Origin: Treponema sp.
Lineage (GTDB): Bacteria > Spirochaetota > Spirochaetia > Treponematales > Breznakiellaceae
Assembly (NCBI GenBank): GCA_031272575.1
Contig: JAISTO010000049.1
Location: 1 to 20,791, forward strand
DNA: 20,791 nucleotides
Direction of reading: 5' to 3'
Shown: positions 7,827-14,711 of the stretch, in pieces
How positions within the stretch are numbered: position 1 is the first letter of the stretch
How the letters are laid out: the number at the start of each line of letters is the position of its first letter
Made by a program: the position numbers and the translations under genes
The notes under the pieces: generated by a model
The model's input: the letters and a program-made list of their open reading frames with translations, nothing else
Told to the model about the DNA's origin: nothing
Databases searched by the model: none

Positions 7827-9692
7827 TTATGGTACTACGGTACCATTAGCAATTGATTGCAACTCCTTATCTACGTCCATCTTTTCTTCGAGCAAGGTCT
7901 TTTCCTCCGCGCGGTCCGCCGGATCAGACGAGCCCTTCAAGCGGCGAAGGGTTCGCGTGATTTCGCTTATGCGGCGCCTCAGCCGCTTTTTGCGGATTTC
8001 CCGAATGCCGTCTTCCAGTAACTGCGCAGGATTAACGAAAAACTCTTTTGACGCCGCGTGCTGTATGAGAAACTTTTTCAGCACCTCGGAAGATATACGG
8101 GCCAGAAGGCTGTCGAGCCCGACCTCTTCGTGCGCAAAGCACTCTTCGAGCGCAATAAAAATTTCTTTTGCCGCGGGGTCGTCAATTTCGTTGATCGCGA
8201 CCTCGTTACGGAATGTGGCGTACAAGTTCGGGTTCAGCGCTGCCACGCAGAGCAGAAACACTTCCTCGTTCAACCGAATAGACGCTGTTTGTTGGGACCT
8301 TTCCTCCTTCGAGTACCGTGTTCCTCCCTGGCTGCTGGACCGGCTTTGCCGGCGATGATAGTCCGCGGCAAAGGCCGCGGGGTCTACCCCCAGGCCGTCG
8401 GCCGCGGCTTTTATGCAGGCCTCGCGCGACACCTCCGAGTCGAGAGACTCGACATAGGGGAACAAAAAAGCGGCCGCCCTGGCCATGCCCCCGGTAGTGG
8501 ATGTGTCGAACGACGCCCGCGCCCGCGCCATTAAGTACTCACTATCAAGTATAGTATTTTTTACAGATTTTTTCAAGACCTCCGGGCCGAAATGTTGCAA
8601 TATATCGGCGGGATCTTTCATATTGACTGATGCGTCTTTCGAAGGCGCGGTCACCGCGGCCTCGAGGCCCCCCTTCCGGCAGGTGAGGATAGCCTTCACC
8701 GCCGCGTTCTGCCCTGCCGCGTCCGTATCGAACACGAGGATGGCCTTTTCCGCCCAGCGGCGGAGCAGTTTGGCCTGGCTGTCGGTAAAGGCCGTGCCGA
8801 GCGGGGCCACCGCGTTGGTCACTCCGGCCGCATGCAGGGCCAGCACGTCCATGTAGCCCTCCGCGAGGTAGACCTCGCGGGTGCGGCGTATCTCCGGCAC
8901 GGCCTTGTCGATGGCGAAGAGGGTCTCGCCCTTGCGGTAAATGGCCGTTTCCGGCGAGTTGAGGTACTTCGGCGGGGGCGCGCGCCCGGCGGCGGCCGCC
9001 GCGGCCTCGGCAGCGGGCATGACGCGGCCCCCGAACGCGGCCACGCGGCCCTGGCGGTCGCTTATGGGGAAGATGAGCCGGTCCGCAAAGAGCGGATAGC
9101 CGCTATGCCGCATGGAAAAAAGGCCCGAGGCCGCGAGAAACTCGTCGCTGTAGCCCTTTTTGCGCAAAAACGCATGCAGCCAGGAGGGGGGCGCGGGCGC
9201 ATAGCCCAGGTTGAAGCGCTCGAGCATATCCTCGCCTATGGCGCGGGACAGGATATACCCCTTCGCGGCCCTGCCTTCGGGCTTTTGCATTAAGCAGTGA
9301 TGGAACGCGCCCGCGAGCCGGCGGTAGAGGTCGAAGAGTTGCTCCTTCCTGGACGCCTCCGCCGCGGCCCGCGCGTCCTCCTGCCCGCTCCCGCCCTCGT
9401 AGGCCAGTTGCACGCCGGCCTTTTTCGCCAGCGTTTCCAGTGCCTCGCGATAGGTCAGTTTGTCCATCTCCATGACAAAATCGATGAGGGATCCGCCCTT
9501 GTGGCAGCCGAAGCAGTAGTACATCCCGCGCTCCGGGTTCACCGTGAAGGAACTGGTTTTTTCATGGTGAAAGGGACAGAGCCCCCACCAGCGGCCGCTC
9601 CGTTCGGTTAACTGAACGTACTCGGAGACGATCTCCACCGCGTCGAGGCGCTCGTTCAGTTCCGCTATGCTCGCCTGGCTTATCAGCGACAT
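7827..9692 (-). CDS. dnaG: DNA primase DnaG
   Basis: 621 residues, makes RNA primers for replication. The N-terminal zinc-binding domain has CPFH and CFGC (C39, H42, C60, C63) of the CHC2 type. The TOPRIM catalytic domain (about 273-355) carries EGYMD (278-282) and the DTDAAG motif (322-327), giving the acidic metal ligands. The C-terminal 200 residues, rich in Arg and Lys, should be the helicase-binding region and are weakly conserved. The ATG follows immediately on the TAG of mltG with no gap, so translation is probably coupled. The order dnaG-rpoD is that of the classic macromolecular-synthesis operon. An internal Ala-rich stretch (EAAAAAAG) is a low-complexity insertion. Very secure. Confidence 0.97.
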   Translation of the reverse strand: MSLISQASIAELNERLDAVEIVSEYVQLTERSGRWWGLCPFHHEKTSSFTVNPERGMYYCFGCHKGGSLIDFVMEMDKLTYREALETLAKKAGVQLAYEGGSGQEDARAAAEASRKEQLFDLYRRLAGAFHHCLMQKPEGRAAKGYILSRAIGEDMLERFNLGYAPAPPSWLHAFLRKKGYSDEFLAASGLFSMRHSGYPLFADRLIFPISDRQGRVAAFGGRVMPAAEAAAAAAGRAPPPKYLNSPETAIYRKGETLFAIDKAVPEIRRTREVYLAEGYMDVLALHAAGVTNAVAPLGTAFTDSQAKLLRRWAEKAILVFDTDAAGQNAAVKAILTCRKGGLEAAVTAPSKDASVNMKDPADILQHFGPEVLKKSVKNTILDSEYLMARARASFDTSTTGGMARAAAFLFPYVESLDSEVSREACIKAAADGLGVDPAAFAADYHRRQSRSSSQGGTRYSKEERSQQTASIRLNEEVFLLCVAALNPNLYATFRNEVAINEIDDPAAKEIFIALEECFAHEEVGLDSLLARISSEVLKKFLIQHAASKEFFVNPAQLLEDGIREIRKKRLRRRISEITRTLRRLKGSSDPADRAEEKTLLEEKMDVDKELQSIANGTVVP

Positions 9693-10766
9693 CTAGGGGC
9701 CCTTCGTGTAGAGGATGTCGGAATCTTTGTGCGCGTTGAAGGTGCTGGAGAAATGGTGCTTGCCGGTCTCGGGATCTATCAACCTGAAAAAAAAGAACTT
9801 GCTCTCCGTGGGCGCGAAGGCCGCGCTGATGGCCGTCTTGCCCGGCGAGCAGATCGGCCCGGGGGGGAGGTCGCGGTAGAGGTACGTGTTGTAGAGGCTT
9901 TTTATGCGGGTGTCCTCGGTGCTGATCACCTTCGGGTGGGGCCGCCCCTGTATCTCGGTGATGATGTACTCGACCGTCGCGCAGGACTGGAGCCCCATGC
10001 CGATGCGGAGGCGGTTGTAAAAGACGCCCGCCATAATTGGCGCCTCTTCGGCCAGGCGGTACTCGCGCTCCACTATGCTGGCCAGGATCACCTTCTGGTT
10101 GAGTTCGTCCGCGCTGAGCCCCGCGGACTGGGGGGCGTATTCGGCGAGGCGCGCGAAAAAGGTGTCCGCCATGGCGCGGACTACCCGCTCGGCCGAGAGC
10201 CCCAGGGTGAAAAAGTAGGTGTCCGGGTAGAGGTAGCCTTCCATCGAGGCCCCGGGTACGCGGTACGCCTCGCGGATTGCGGGGTTCCGCGCCGCCGCGA
10301 GAAAGTCCTCCTCGCCGCAGACGCCGGCCTCCTGCAATATGCGGGCCGTCTTTTTCAGCGTCGTGCCCTCGGCAAGGGTCACCTTAACCTGCAGTTGCTC
10401 GCCGTTCACCAGGGCCTCACGCAGCGCCATGGTCGTGGCCGGGGGCTCGAGCCGGTAGAGTCCGGCCTTAATGAAGCCTTCGCTGTCGAAGCGCCAGAGG
10501 AAGCGCCAGAAATCGACGCTGCGGATCACCTTCGCGCCCGCGAGCCTGCGCCCCACGGAGACGCCGCTTTCCCCCTCCTGCACCTCCACCAGGAGCCCCC
10601 CCGCGCCGTCGAAGCGCATACGCTCCTCGTCCGCGGGGATCACAGGCCCGCCGCGGGGGGGGCTGTTCAGGAAGAGGAAAGCCGCAAAGGCCGCGGCCCC
10701 CAGCACGAGGAGCACGGCGAGCGCGGTACTGATAAGACGGAATAGGATACGTAGAATTCGTGGCAT
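9693..10766 (-). CDS. mltG: Endolytic murein transglycosylase MltG (YceG)
   Basis: 357 residues. An N-terminal transmembrane helix (about 12-33) anchors it, followed by a LysM-like segment and the YceG catalytic domain. The catalytic glutamate is E233 in LASIVEREY, and EGYLYPDTYFF (176-186) and DLPPGPICSPG are typical of the family. MltG cuts nascent glycan strands at the membrane and so limits their length. The usual LQSDPTV motif reads LQSCATV here, a small departure. The gene opens a minus-strand operon with dnaG, rpoD and the zinc-ribbon protein. A Shine-Dalgarno AAAAGGA sits eight bases before the ATG, and a TATACT promoter box lies upstream. It occupies the place held by rpsU in the enterobacterial operon. 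Confidence 0.95.
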   Translation of the reverse strand: MPRILRILFRLISTALAVLLVLGAAAFAAFLFLNSPPRGGPVIPADEERMRFDGAGGLLVEVQEGESGVSVGRRLAGAKVIRSVDFWRFLWRFDSEGFIKAGLYRLEPPATTMALREALVNGEQLQVKVTLAEGTTLKKTARILQEAGVCGEEDFLAAARNPAIREAYRVPGASMEGYLYPDTYFFTLGLSAERVVRAMADTFFARLAEYAPQSAGLSADELNQKVILASIVEREYRLAEEAPIMAGVFYNRLRIGMGLQSCATVEYIITEIQGRPHPKVISTEDTRIKSLYNTYLYRDLPPGPICSPGKTAISAAFAPTESKFFFFRLIDPETGKHHFSSTFNAHKDSDILYTKGP

Positions 10767-10787
10767 GCTGTGTCCTTTTTAGGATGA

Positions 10788-10817
10788 AGTATAGCGCAGA
10801 CGCCGGACGTTAATCAA
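10788..10817 (-). promoter_or_regulatory. Promoter of the mltG-dnaG-rpoD operon
   Basis: Minus strand: TTGATT (10817-10812), an 18-base spacer and a strong TATACT -10 box (10793-10788). Transcription would begin about 15 bases before the mltG ATG, leaving room for the AAAAGGA Shine-Dalgarno. It is the left half of a divergent promoter region shared with the bS22-like gene. Confidence 0.55.
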
Positions 10818-10825
10818 GGCCCCTC

Positions 10826-10854
10826 TTGACATTTATTTACGCATACTGTAGAGT
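10826..10854 (+). promoter_or_regulatory. Promoter of the bS22-like gene and cdaA operon
   Basis: TTGACA at 10826-10831, 17-base spacer, TAGAGT at 10849-10854. The predicted start is about 24 bases before the ATG at 10885, and an AAGGAG Shine-Dalgarno at 10874-10879 follows. It is divergent from the mltG promoter. No terminator is visible between the small gene and cdaA. Confidence 0.65.
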
Positions 10855-10884
10855 AGAAAAGTAAAACTTTTATAAGGAGAAAAA

Positions 10885-10974
10885 ATGCCCTGCGGAAGAA
10901 AGCGCAAACTGCGGAAAATTGCGACTCACAAGCGCAAGAAAAAGCTGCGGAAGAATCGTCACAAGAACAAGTGA
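10885..10974 (+). CDS. Small basic ribosomal protein, AURKAIP1/COX24 (bS22/mS38-like) family
   Basis: 29 residues: it begins MPCGRKRKLRK, continues IATHKRKKKLRKNRH and ends KNK. This closely resembles the short AURKAIP1/COX24-domain proteins I recall from Bacteroidetes, related to mitochondrial mS38 and mycobacterial bS22 of the small ribosomal subunit. Almost two thirds of the residues are Arg, Lys or His. A textbook Shine-Dalgarno AAGGAG lies five bases before the ATG, and a TTGACA/TAGAGT promoter stands upstream. The gene falls below common length cut-offs and is easily missed. cdaA follows after 45 nt without a visible terminator, so both may share a transcript. Confidence is high that it is a real gene; the ribosomal role is by family resemblance. 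Confidence 0.85.
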   Translation: MPCGRKRKLRKIATHKRKKKLRKNRHKNK

Positions 10975-11019
10975 CGATCTGCCTTCCTGCTCTGCGGCCC
11001 TGTAAGGCACGGTAAAACG

Positions 11020-11856
11020 ATGGTTCAGCGCCTTATTATGGTTCTTGTTACCCTACGCCCCTTCTTCGATGTGGCGATCCTCGCGTTCCTCTTGTACAAG
11101 GGCTACACGCTCTTGCTCAAGACACAGGGGGTGCAATTGTTGAAGGGCGCGGGGCTCCTCGCGGTGGTCTACGGGATCGCCACGGTCTGCAAATTCGCGA
11201 CCCTCCAGTGGATCCTCAACGCGCTCGCGCCCGGGCTCCTCATCGCGGCCGCGATCGTGTTCCAGCCGGAACTGCGGCAGCTCTTCCTCCGTCTGGGGCA
11301 GGGCGAACTGTTCCGGCCTGGCGTCGCGCCCCGGCTCGGCCGGCTCGACGCGGTAATCACGGCGGCGGAAATCCTCTCGCAGCAGCGCCGCGGTATGCTG
11401 ATCGTCTTTCCCCGCAAGGTCAGCCTCAAGCACATCGCGGAAACCGGCACCCGCCTGAACGCGGACATATCGTCAAGCCTTATCGTCACGGTGTTTCAGT
11501 TTGACGGCCCGCTTCACGACGGCGCCATGCTCATCCAGAACAACAAGATCACGGCGGCCGGCTGCTTCCTGCCCCTCTCGGAACAGCAGGATATCAAAAA
11601 AACCTTCGGGACGCGGCACCGGGCCAGCCTCGGTATGTCAGAGCAGTCGGATGCGGTCGTGCTCGTCGTCTCCGAGGAGACGGGCGCGATCAGCCTCGCC
11701 TACGAGTCGCGGCTCTACTACGACCTGAGCCCCTTGCAGGTCACGAAAAAACTGCGCGCGTTTCTGGAAAAGGGCTCCCGCCTTGGGGCCGAGGACCCGC
11801 AGTTCGAGCAAGACCCAACCGTCACCCTAAAGGAGGCCCCCGATGCGGCTGCTTAG
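11020..11856 (+). CDS. cdaA: Diadenylate cyclase CdaA
   Basis: 278 residues; makes cyclic di-AMP from two ATP at the membrane. The first 80 residues hold about three hydrophobic helices (11-28, 44-58, 66-82). The DAC domain has DGA (167-169) in FDGPLHDGAML, GTRHRA (197-202) and SEETG (218-222), the residues that bind ATP and metal. The next gene is a YbbR-domain protein, the known partner CdaR in Firmicutes, and the two frames overlap by 14 nt, which supports a regulatory pair. The start at 11020 has only a distant GTAAGG; a second in-frame ATG at 11038 is possible. The glucosamine mutase gene glmM, often third in this operon, is absent; acpS takes its place. Confidence 0.95.
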   Translation: MVQRLIMVLVTLRPFFDVAILAFLLYKGYTLLLKTQGVQLLKGAGLLAVVYGIATVCKFATLQWILNALAPGLLIAAAIVFQPELRQLFLRLGQGELFRPGVAPRLGRLDAVITAAEILSQQRRGMLIVFPRKVSLKHIAETGTRLNADISSSLIVTVFQFDGPLHDGAMLIQNNKITAAGCFLPLSEQQDIKKTFGTRHRASLGMSEQSDAVVLVVSEETGAISLAYESRLYYDLSPLQVTKKLRAFLEKGSRLGAEDPQFEQDPTVTLKEAPDAAA

Positions 11857-12319
11857 TCCCCGAGCGCTCCTCGCGCGGGCGGTGTACAACTGGCCTGCCA
11901 AGGTGCTCTGCACCGCGCTCGCGCTCTTTCTCTTCGTGTTCCACAAATTGAACACCCAGCAGACCCGCGTTTTTTCGGTGCCCCTGCGCATCGTGCAAAA
12001 CGAGACCCTGAACCTTTCGGACGATTACCAGAAGACGATACGCATAAACCTGCAGGGGAGCAGCGAGGACATCATCGCTATCGAAGAGGCTGATATTGAC
12101 GTCTACCTCGACCTGACGCGCCTCGACAAGCCCGGGCGGTACCGTGTGCCGCTGCGCATGAACCGCTACGGTAACGCGCTCGAGGGGAACGTGCGTATCG
12201 ACATGGACCCGCAGGATATCATGCTGACCCTCGAAATGCCGCCCGCGCCGCCCGCGCCGGAGGAGCCCGCGCCCGAAGCGGCCGCTTCGGAGGCGGTCCC
12301 GGACGAGGCCCTCAGATGA
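11843..12319 (+). CDS. YbbR-domain protein, likely regulator of CdaA
   Basis: 158 residues. An N-terminal membrane segment (about 19-36, VLCTALALFLFVFHKL) is followed by one YbbR-like beta domain to about residue 130. The tail (PPAPPAPEEPAPEAAASEA) is low complexity. YbbR/CdaR proteins usually have several YbbR repeats outside the membrane and modulate CdaA; this one has only one. Its start lies inside cdaA (14-nt overlap, with AAAGGAGG just upstream), and its stop overlaps acpS as ATGA. Function as a CdaA partner is inferred from position and domain. Single-domain forms are, as I recall, common in spirochaetes. Confidence 0.8.
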   Translation: MRLLSPRALLARAVYNWPAKVLCTALALFLFVFHKLNTQQTRVFSVPLRIVQNETLNLSDDYQKTIRINLQGSSEDIIAIEEADIDVYLDLTRLDKPGRYRVPLRMNRYGNALEGNVRIDMDPQDIMLTLEMPPAPPAPEEPAPEAAASEAVPDEALR

Positions 12320-12702
12320 TCGTCGGCATAGGGGTCGATGTGGTGCATGTGAGCCGCATGGAACGCTGGCGGAGCATACCGGGCCTTACGGAGCGCTACT
12401 TTGACCCGCAGGAACTGCGGGAGGCGCTGGCCAAGGGGAGCGCCGCTACGCTTGCGCTCGCCGCGCGCTTCGCCGCGAAGGAGGCCTTCGGCAAGGCGCT
12501 CGGCACCGGGCTCGCGGGCCTCGCGCTCAAGGACATCCGGGTGCGCAATATGCACAACGGCAAGCCGCAGATCGTGCTGGCCGGCGCCGCGCTTGCCGCG
12601 CTGGGGCGCAGCGGCGCGGATACGGTGCACATATCCCTGACCCACGAAAGTGACAACGCGATAGCAATGGTGGTATTGGAATGCAGGAAGAACGGGAACT
12701 GA
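12316..12702 (+). CDS. acpS: Holo-[acyl-carrier-protein] synthase AcpS
   Basis: 128 residues, usual length. AcpS transfers phosphopantetheine from CoA to a serine of acyl carrier protein in fatty acid synthesis. The motif GIGVDVVHVSRM contains the metal ligand D8, and RFAAKEAFGKALGTG contains E56 and K60 of the active site. HISLTHESDNAIAMVV near the C-terminus matches the family strand (normally SLSH). The ATG overlaps the ybbR stop, and the 3' end overlaps the DUF2225 gene by 22 nt. Clear identification. Confidence 0.95.
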   Translation: MIVGIGVDVVHVSRMERWRSIPGLTERYFDPQELREALAKGSAATLALAARFAAKEAFGKALGTGLAGLALKDIRVRNMHNGKPQIVLAGAALAALGRSGADTVHISLTHESDNAIAMVVLECRKNGN

Positions 12703-13541
12703 AAATATCCTTCTTTTCGAAGGAGGAGTACCGCTGCCCGGCATGCGGGGCGGCGTTTAAGCGGGAAGAGTTGCTGTCCGGGAGCGGGCGCCTCATAGCG
12801 GGCGACCTGACGGACGAACTGCACCGGCTCTACGAGCCCTCGGCCAAATTCGGCGAGATACACCCGCTCATCTACGCGCCGACGGTCTGCCCGGAGTGCT
12901 GGTTCGCTTCGCTGGACAAGGAGGACTTCAGCGCGCTGCCGGAGGCCTCCCGCGGCAAGGCCAGGGCGGAGGAGGACGAGCGCCGCGTGGACGTGCTGCA
13001 CGCGTTTGCGGGCACGGACTTCAGCAAAAACCGCACACTCATTTCCGGCGCGGCCGGGCACTACCTCGCGCTGCGCTGCTACGATCACTACCCAAAGGAG
13101 TTTTCCCCCACGATAAAGCAGGGCATCGCGGCGCTCCGCACCGGCTGGCTTCTGGACGAACTGAATCGCGTATACCCCGGCCAGCACTTCGACTGGCTCG
13201 CGGTGCTCTTCAAAAAGAAGGCCTGCTTCCTCTACGGCGAGGCCCTCGCCCGCGAGCAGGCCGGGGCCGAGACCCTCTCCGGGCTAAAGACCTTCGGCCC
13301 GGACACCGACAAGAACTACGGCTACGAAGGCTTCCTCTACCTCGTGGGGCTGCTGCGCCTCCGCTACGGGTCCCGCGAAAATCAGCATGAGTGGGAAAGC
13401 CGCCTCGAAGAGGCGAAGCGCAGCATCGCAAAAATGTTCGGTTTGGGAAAAACCTCCAAAAAGAAGCCGGGCCCCCTCCTCGAACACGCCCGCAATCTCT
13501 ACGACGACATCGGCAAGGCCCTAAACGAGGCGGACGAGTAG
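12681..13541 (+). CDS. DUF2225 protein with paired CxxC motifs
   Basis: 286 residues. The N-terminal part has two CxxC pairs, C19/C22 (CPACGAAF) and C70/C73 (CPECWF), likely forming one zinc site. The rest is mainly helical and resembles a tetratricopeptide-like fold (residues about 100-260), as described for DUF2225 proteins. Their function is unknown to me; they are common in spirochaetes and Firmicutes. The start lies 22 nt inside acpS, so it belongs to the cdaA operon. The TAG stop is the first part of a G-rich repeat (GAGTAGGGGGG), so the exact original C-terminus may have been changed by the repeat. A Lys/Pro patch (KTSKKKPGP) precedes the last helix. Confidence 0.8.
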   Translation: MQEERELKISFFSKEEYRCPACGAAFKREELLSGSGRLIAGDLTDELHRLYEPSAKFGEIHPLIYAPTVCPECWFASLDKEDFSALPEASRGKARAEEDERRVDVLHAFAGTDFSKNRTLISGAAGHYLALRCYDHYPKEFSPTIKQGIAALRTGWLLDELNRVYPGQHFDWLAVLFKKKACFLYGEALAREQAGAETLSGLKTFGPDTDKNYGYEGFLYLVGLLRLRYGSRENQHEWESRLEEAKRSIAKMFGLGKTSKKKPGPLLEHARNLYDDIGKALNEADE

Positions 13542-13701
13542 GGGGGGGGAGTAGGGAGTAGGGAATAGGGAGTGGCTAGTGGGGTGCTCTCAATTTGCAG
13601 GTTGCGCGTACTACCGGCAAACTGTCCGGTAGTAATCGCAGCCTACGAGTCAAGCGCACCCTATTCCCTATCCACCCGCGCCCCCTTCCCTTCCTACCCC
13701 C
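13541..13701. repeat. G-rich/C-rich inverted-repeat element with an internal hairpin
   Basis: Directly after the DUF2225 stop, G-tracts spaced by AGTA and AATA (13541-13584) form one arm. The C-rich arm at 13658-13701 (ACCCTATTCCCTAT and following) is its inverse. Between them a perfect 9-bp stem TACTACCGG (13609-13617) / CCGGTAGTA (13626-13634) encloses an 8-base loop. Nearly the same hairpin occurs at 20718-20739 inside another repeat. The G-arm could form a G-quadruplex on the plus strand. No gene is seen in 13542-13721; an in-frame extension of the next gene through this repeat is not credible. Confidence 0.7.
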
Positions 13702-13709
13702 GTCCCCGC

Positions 13710-13715
13710 TACAAT
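13710..13715 (+). promoter_or_regulatory. -10 box of the permease operon, likely leaderless
   Basis: TACAAT at 13710-13715, then CTCCCC and the ATG at 13722. The spacing equals that of three other first genes here, with a pyrimidine spacer and no Shine-Dalgarno. No good -35 box is seen 16-18 bases upstream, where the sequence is C-rich repeat. Confidence 0.5.
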
Positions 13716-13721
13716 CTCCCC

Positions 13722-14711
13722 ATGATGTCCCTCTGGTTCCTCGGGAACACCCTCGACTGTTTCGCGCTCCTGCTCGCGGCCTCGCTCGGCGCCGCGCTCA
13801 GTTTCCGGGGCGGGGCCTTCAACCTCGGCGGCGAGGGGCAAATCTACCTCGGGGGCCTCGCCGCGGCCCTCACGCTGCAAGCCCTTCCCGGCCCGGGGCC
13901 CCTCGCGCTCACGGCCGCCGCGCTCGCCGCCCTCGCGATCGGGGCCCTGCTCGGCGGGCTCTGCGGTCTGCTGCACAAGACCCTCGCGGCTGACCCCCTC
14001 ATCACGACCTTCCTCCTCTCCGCCGCGCTCAGCCCCCTCGCCGATGCCCTCATCGGCGGCCCGCTCCGCGACCCGCGAGGCAGCCTCCTCGCGCTTCCCC
14101 CCCTCGCCGCGGGGCGCGTCCTGCCGCGTCTGCTCCCGCCCTCGCGGCTCAGCGTCTCCCTCCCCGCGGCGCTCCTCCTCGCCGGGGCCTTTCACGCCTT
14201 CGTCAAACGCACCGTCCCCGGTTACCGCTATCGCGTCGCGGGCGCGGCCCCCGATTTCGCCCGTTACGGCGGCATCGACCCCCTGATGACACGCGCCTGG
14301 GCCCTCGCCGCCTCCGGCGCCCTCTTCGGTCTCGCCGGCTTTTTCGCGGCAGCCGGCACCTACGGCCGCTGTCACATCGGCTTCCCCGGCGGCCTCGGCT
14401 GGAACGCGATCGCCTGCGCCCTCATCGCCCGAAGCGCGGTCCCGGCCCTCATCCCCATCTGCCTCGCGTACGCGTCCCTCGAAGCGGGCATCGACGCCGC
14501 CGCCCTCGCGGGGGGGCTCGGCTTTGACACGAGGGCCTTCATCCGTGCCGCGGCCCTCTTCCTTGCCGCGATGCTTTTTATAAAGGAGGGGGGGCGATTA
14601 CCATGCCGCGGATCGGCTGAGCATCGCCCCCTCGTCCGCCCCCCCTGGGGGCGCACGGCCTTGCTGCGCAAGGACTCGTTGCGCCCCACCCCCCAGGCGG
14701 AGCCCTCATGA
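13722..14711 (+). CDS. ABC transporter permease, nucleoside/BmpB (YufP)-like, with a repeat-derived C-terminus
   Basis: 329 residues. Very hydrophobic, about eight membrane segments, of the BPD_transp_2 family that imports nucleosides or sugars. The block SFRGGAFNLGGEGQIYLGGL is typical of YufP-type permeases, as is GFFAAAGTYGR...GLGWNAIACALIA later. I start it at the ATG at 13722, six bases after a TACAAT box; an upstream in-frame extension runs through repeats. From about residue 290 the protein stops looking like a permease: the last 40 residues (RLPCRGSAEH onward) are encoded by two inverted-repeat elements at 14586-14696. The stop still overlaps the next permease as ATGA. No ATP-binding subunit or binding protein gene lies in the window, so the substrate is uncertain and the pair depends on components elsewhere. 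Confidence 0.85.
   Translation: MMSLWFLGNTLDCFALLLAASLGAALSFRGGAFNLGGEGQIYLGGLAAALTLQALPGPGPLALTAAALAALAIGALLGGLCGLLHKTLAADPLITTFLLSAALSPLADALIGGPLRDPRGSLLALPPLAAGRVLPRLLPPSRLSVSLPAALLLAGAFHAFVKRTVPGYRYRVAGAAPDFARYGGIDPLMTRAWALAASGALFGLAGFFAAAGTYGRCHIGFPGGLGWNAIACALIARSAVPALIPICLAYASLEAGIDAAALAGGLGFDTRAFIRAAALFLAAMLFIKEGGRLPCRGSAEHRPLVRPPWGRTALLRKDSLRPTPQAEPS
14586..14696. repeat. Two nested inverted-repeat elements inside the 3' end of the first permease gene
   Basis: Element one has arms GAGGGGGGGCGAT (14586-14598) and ATCGCCCCCTC (14623-14633), with GCCG-CGGAT-CGGC inside. Element two has arms CTGGGGGCGCA (14645-14655) and TGCGCCCCACCCCCCAG (14680-14696), with the hairpin CCTTGC-TGC-GCAAGG (14659-14673) inside. 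Together they encode the last ~40 residues of the permease in frame. The design, a palindrome nested between G-rich and C-rich arms, is that of the intergenic repeats. Confidence 0.65.

Noticed and set aside
13572..13721. 50-residue N-terminal extension of the first permease
   Set aside because: It is encoded by the intergenic repeat and its hairpin; the true start at 13722 follows a -10 box.
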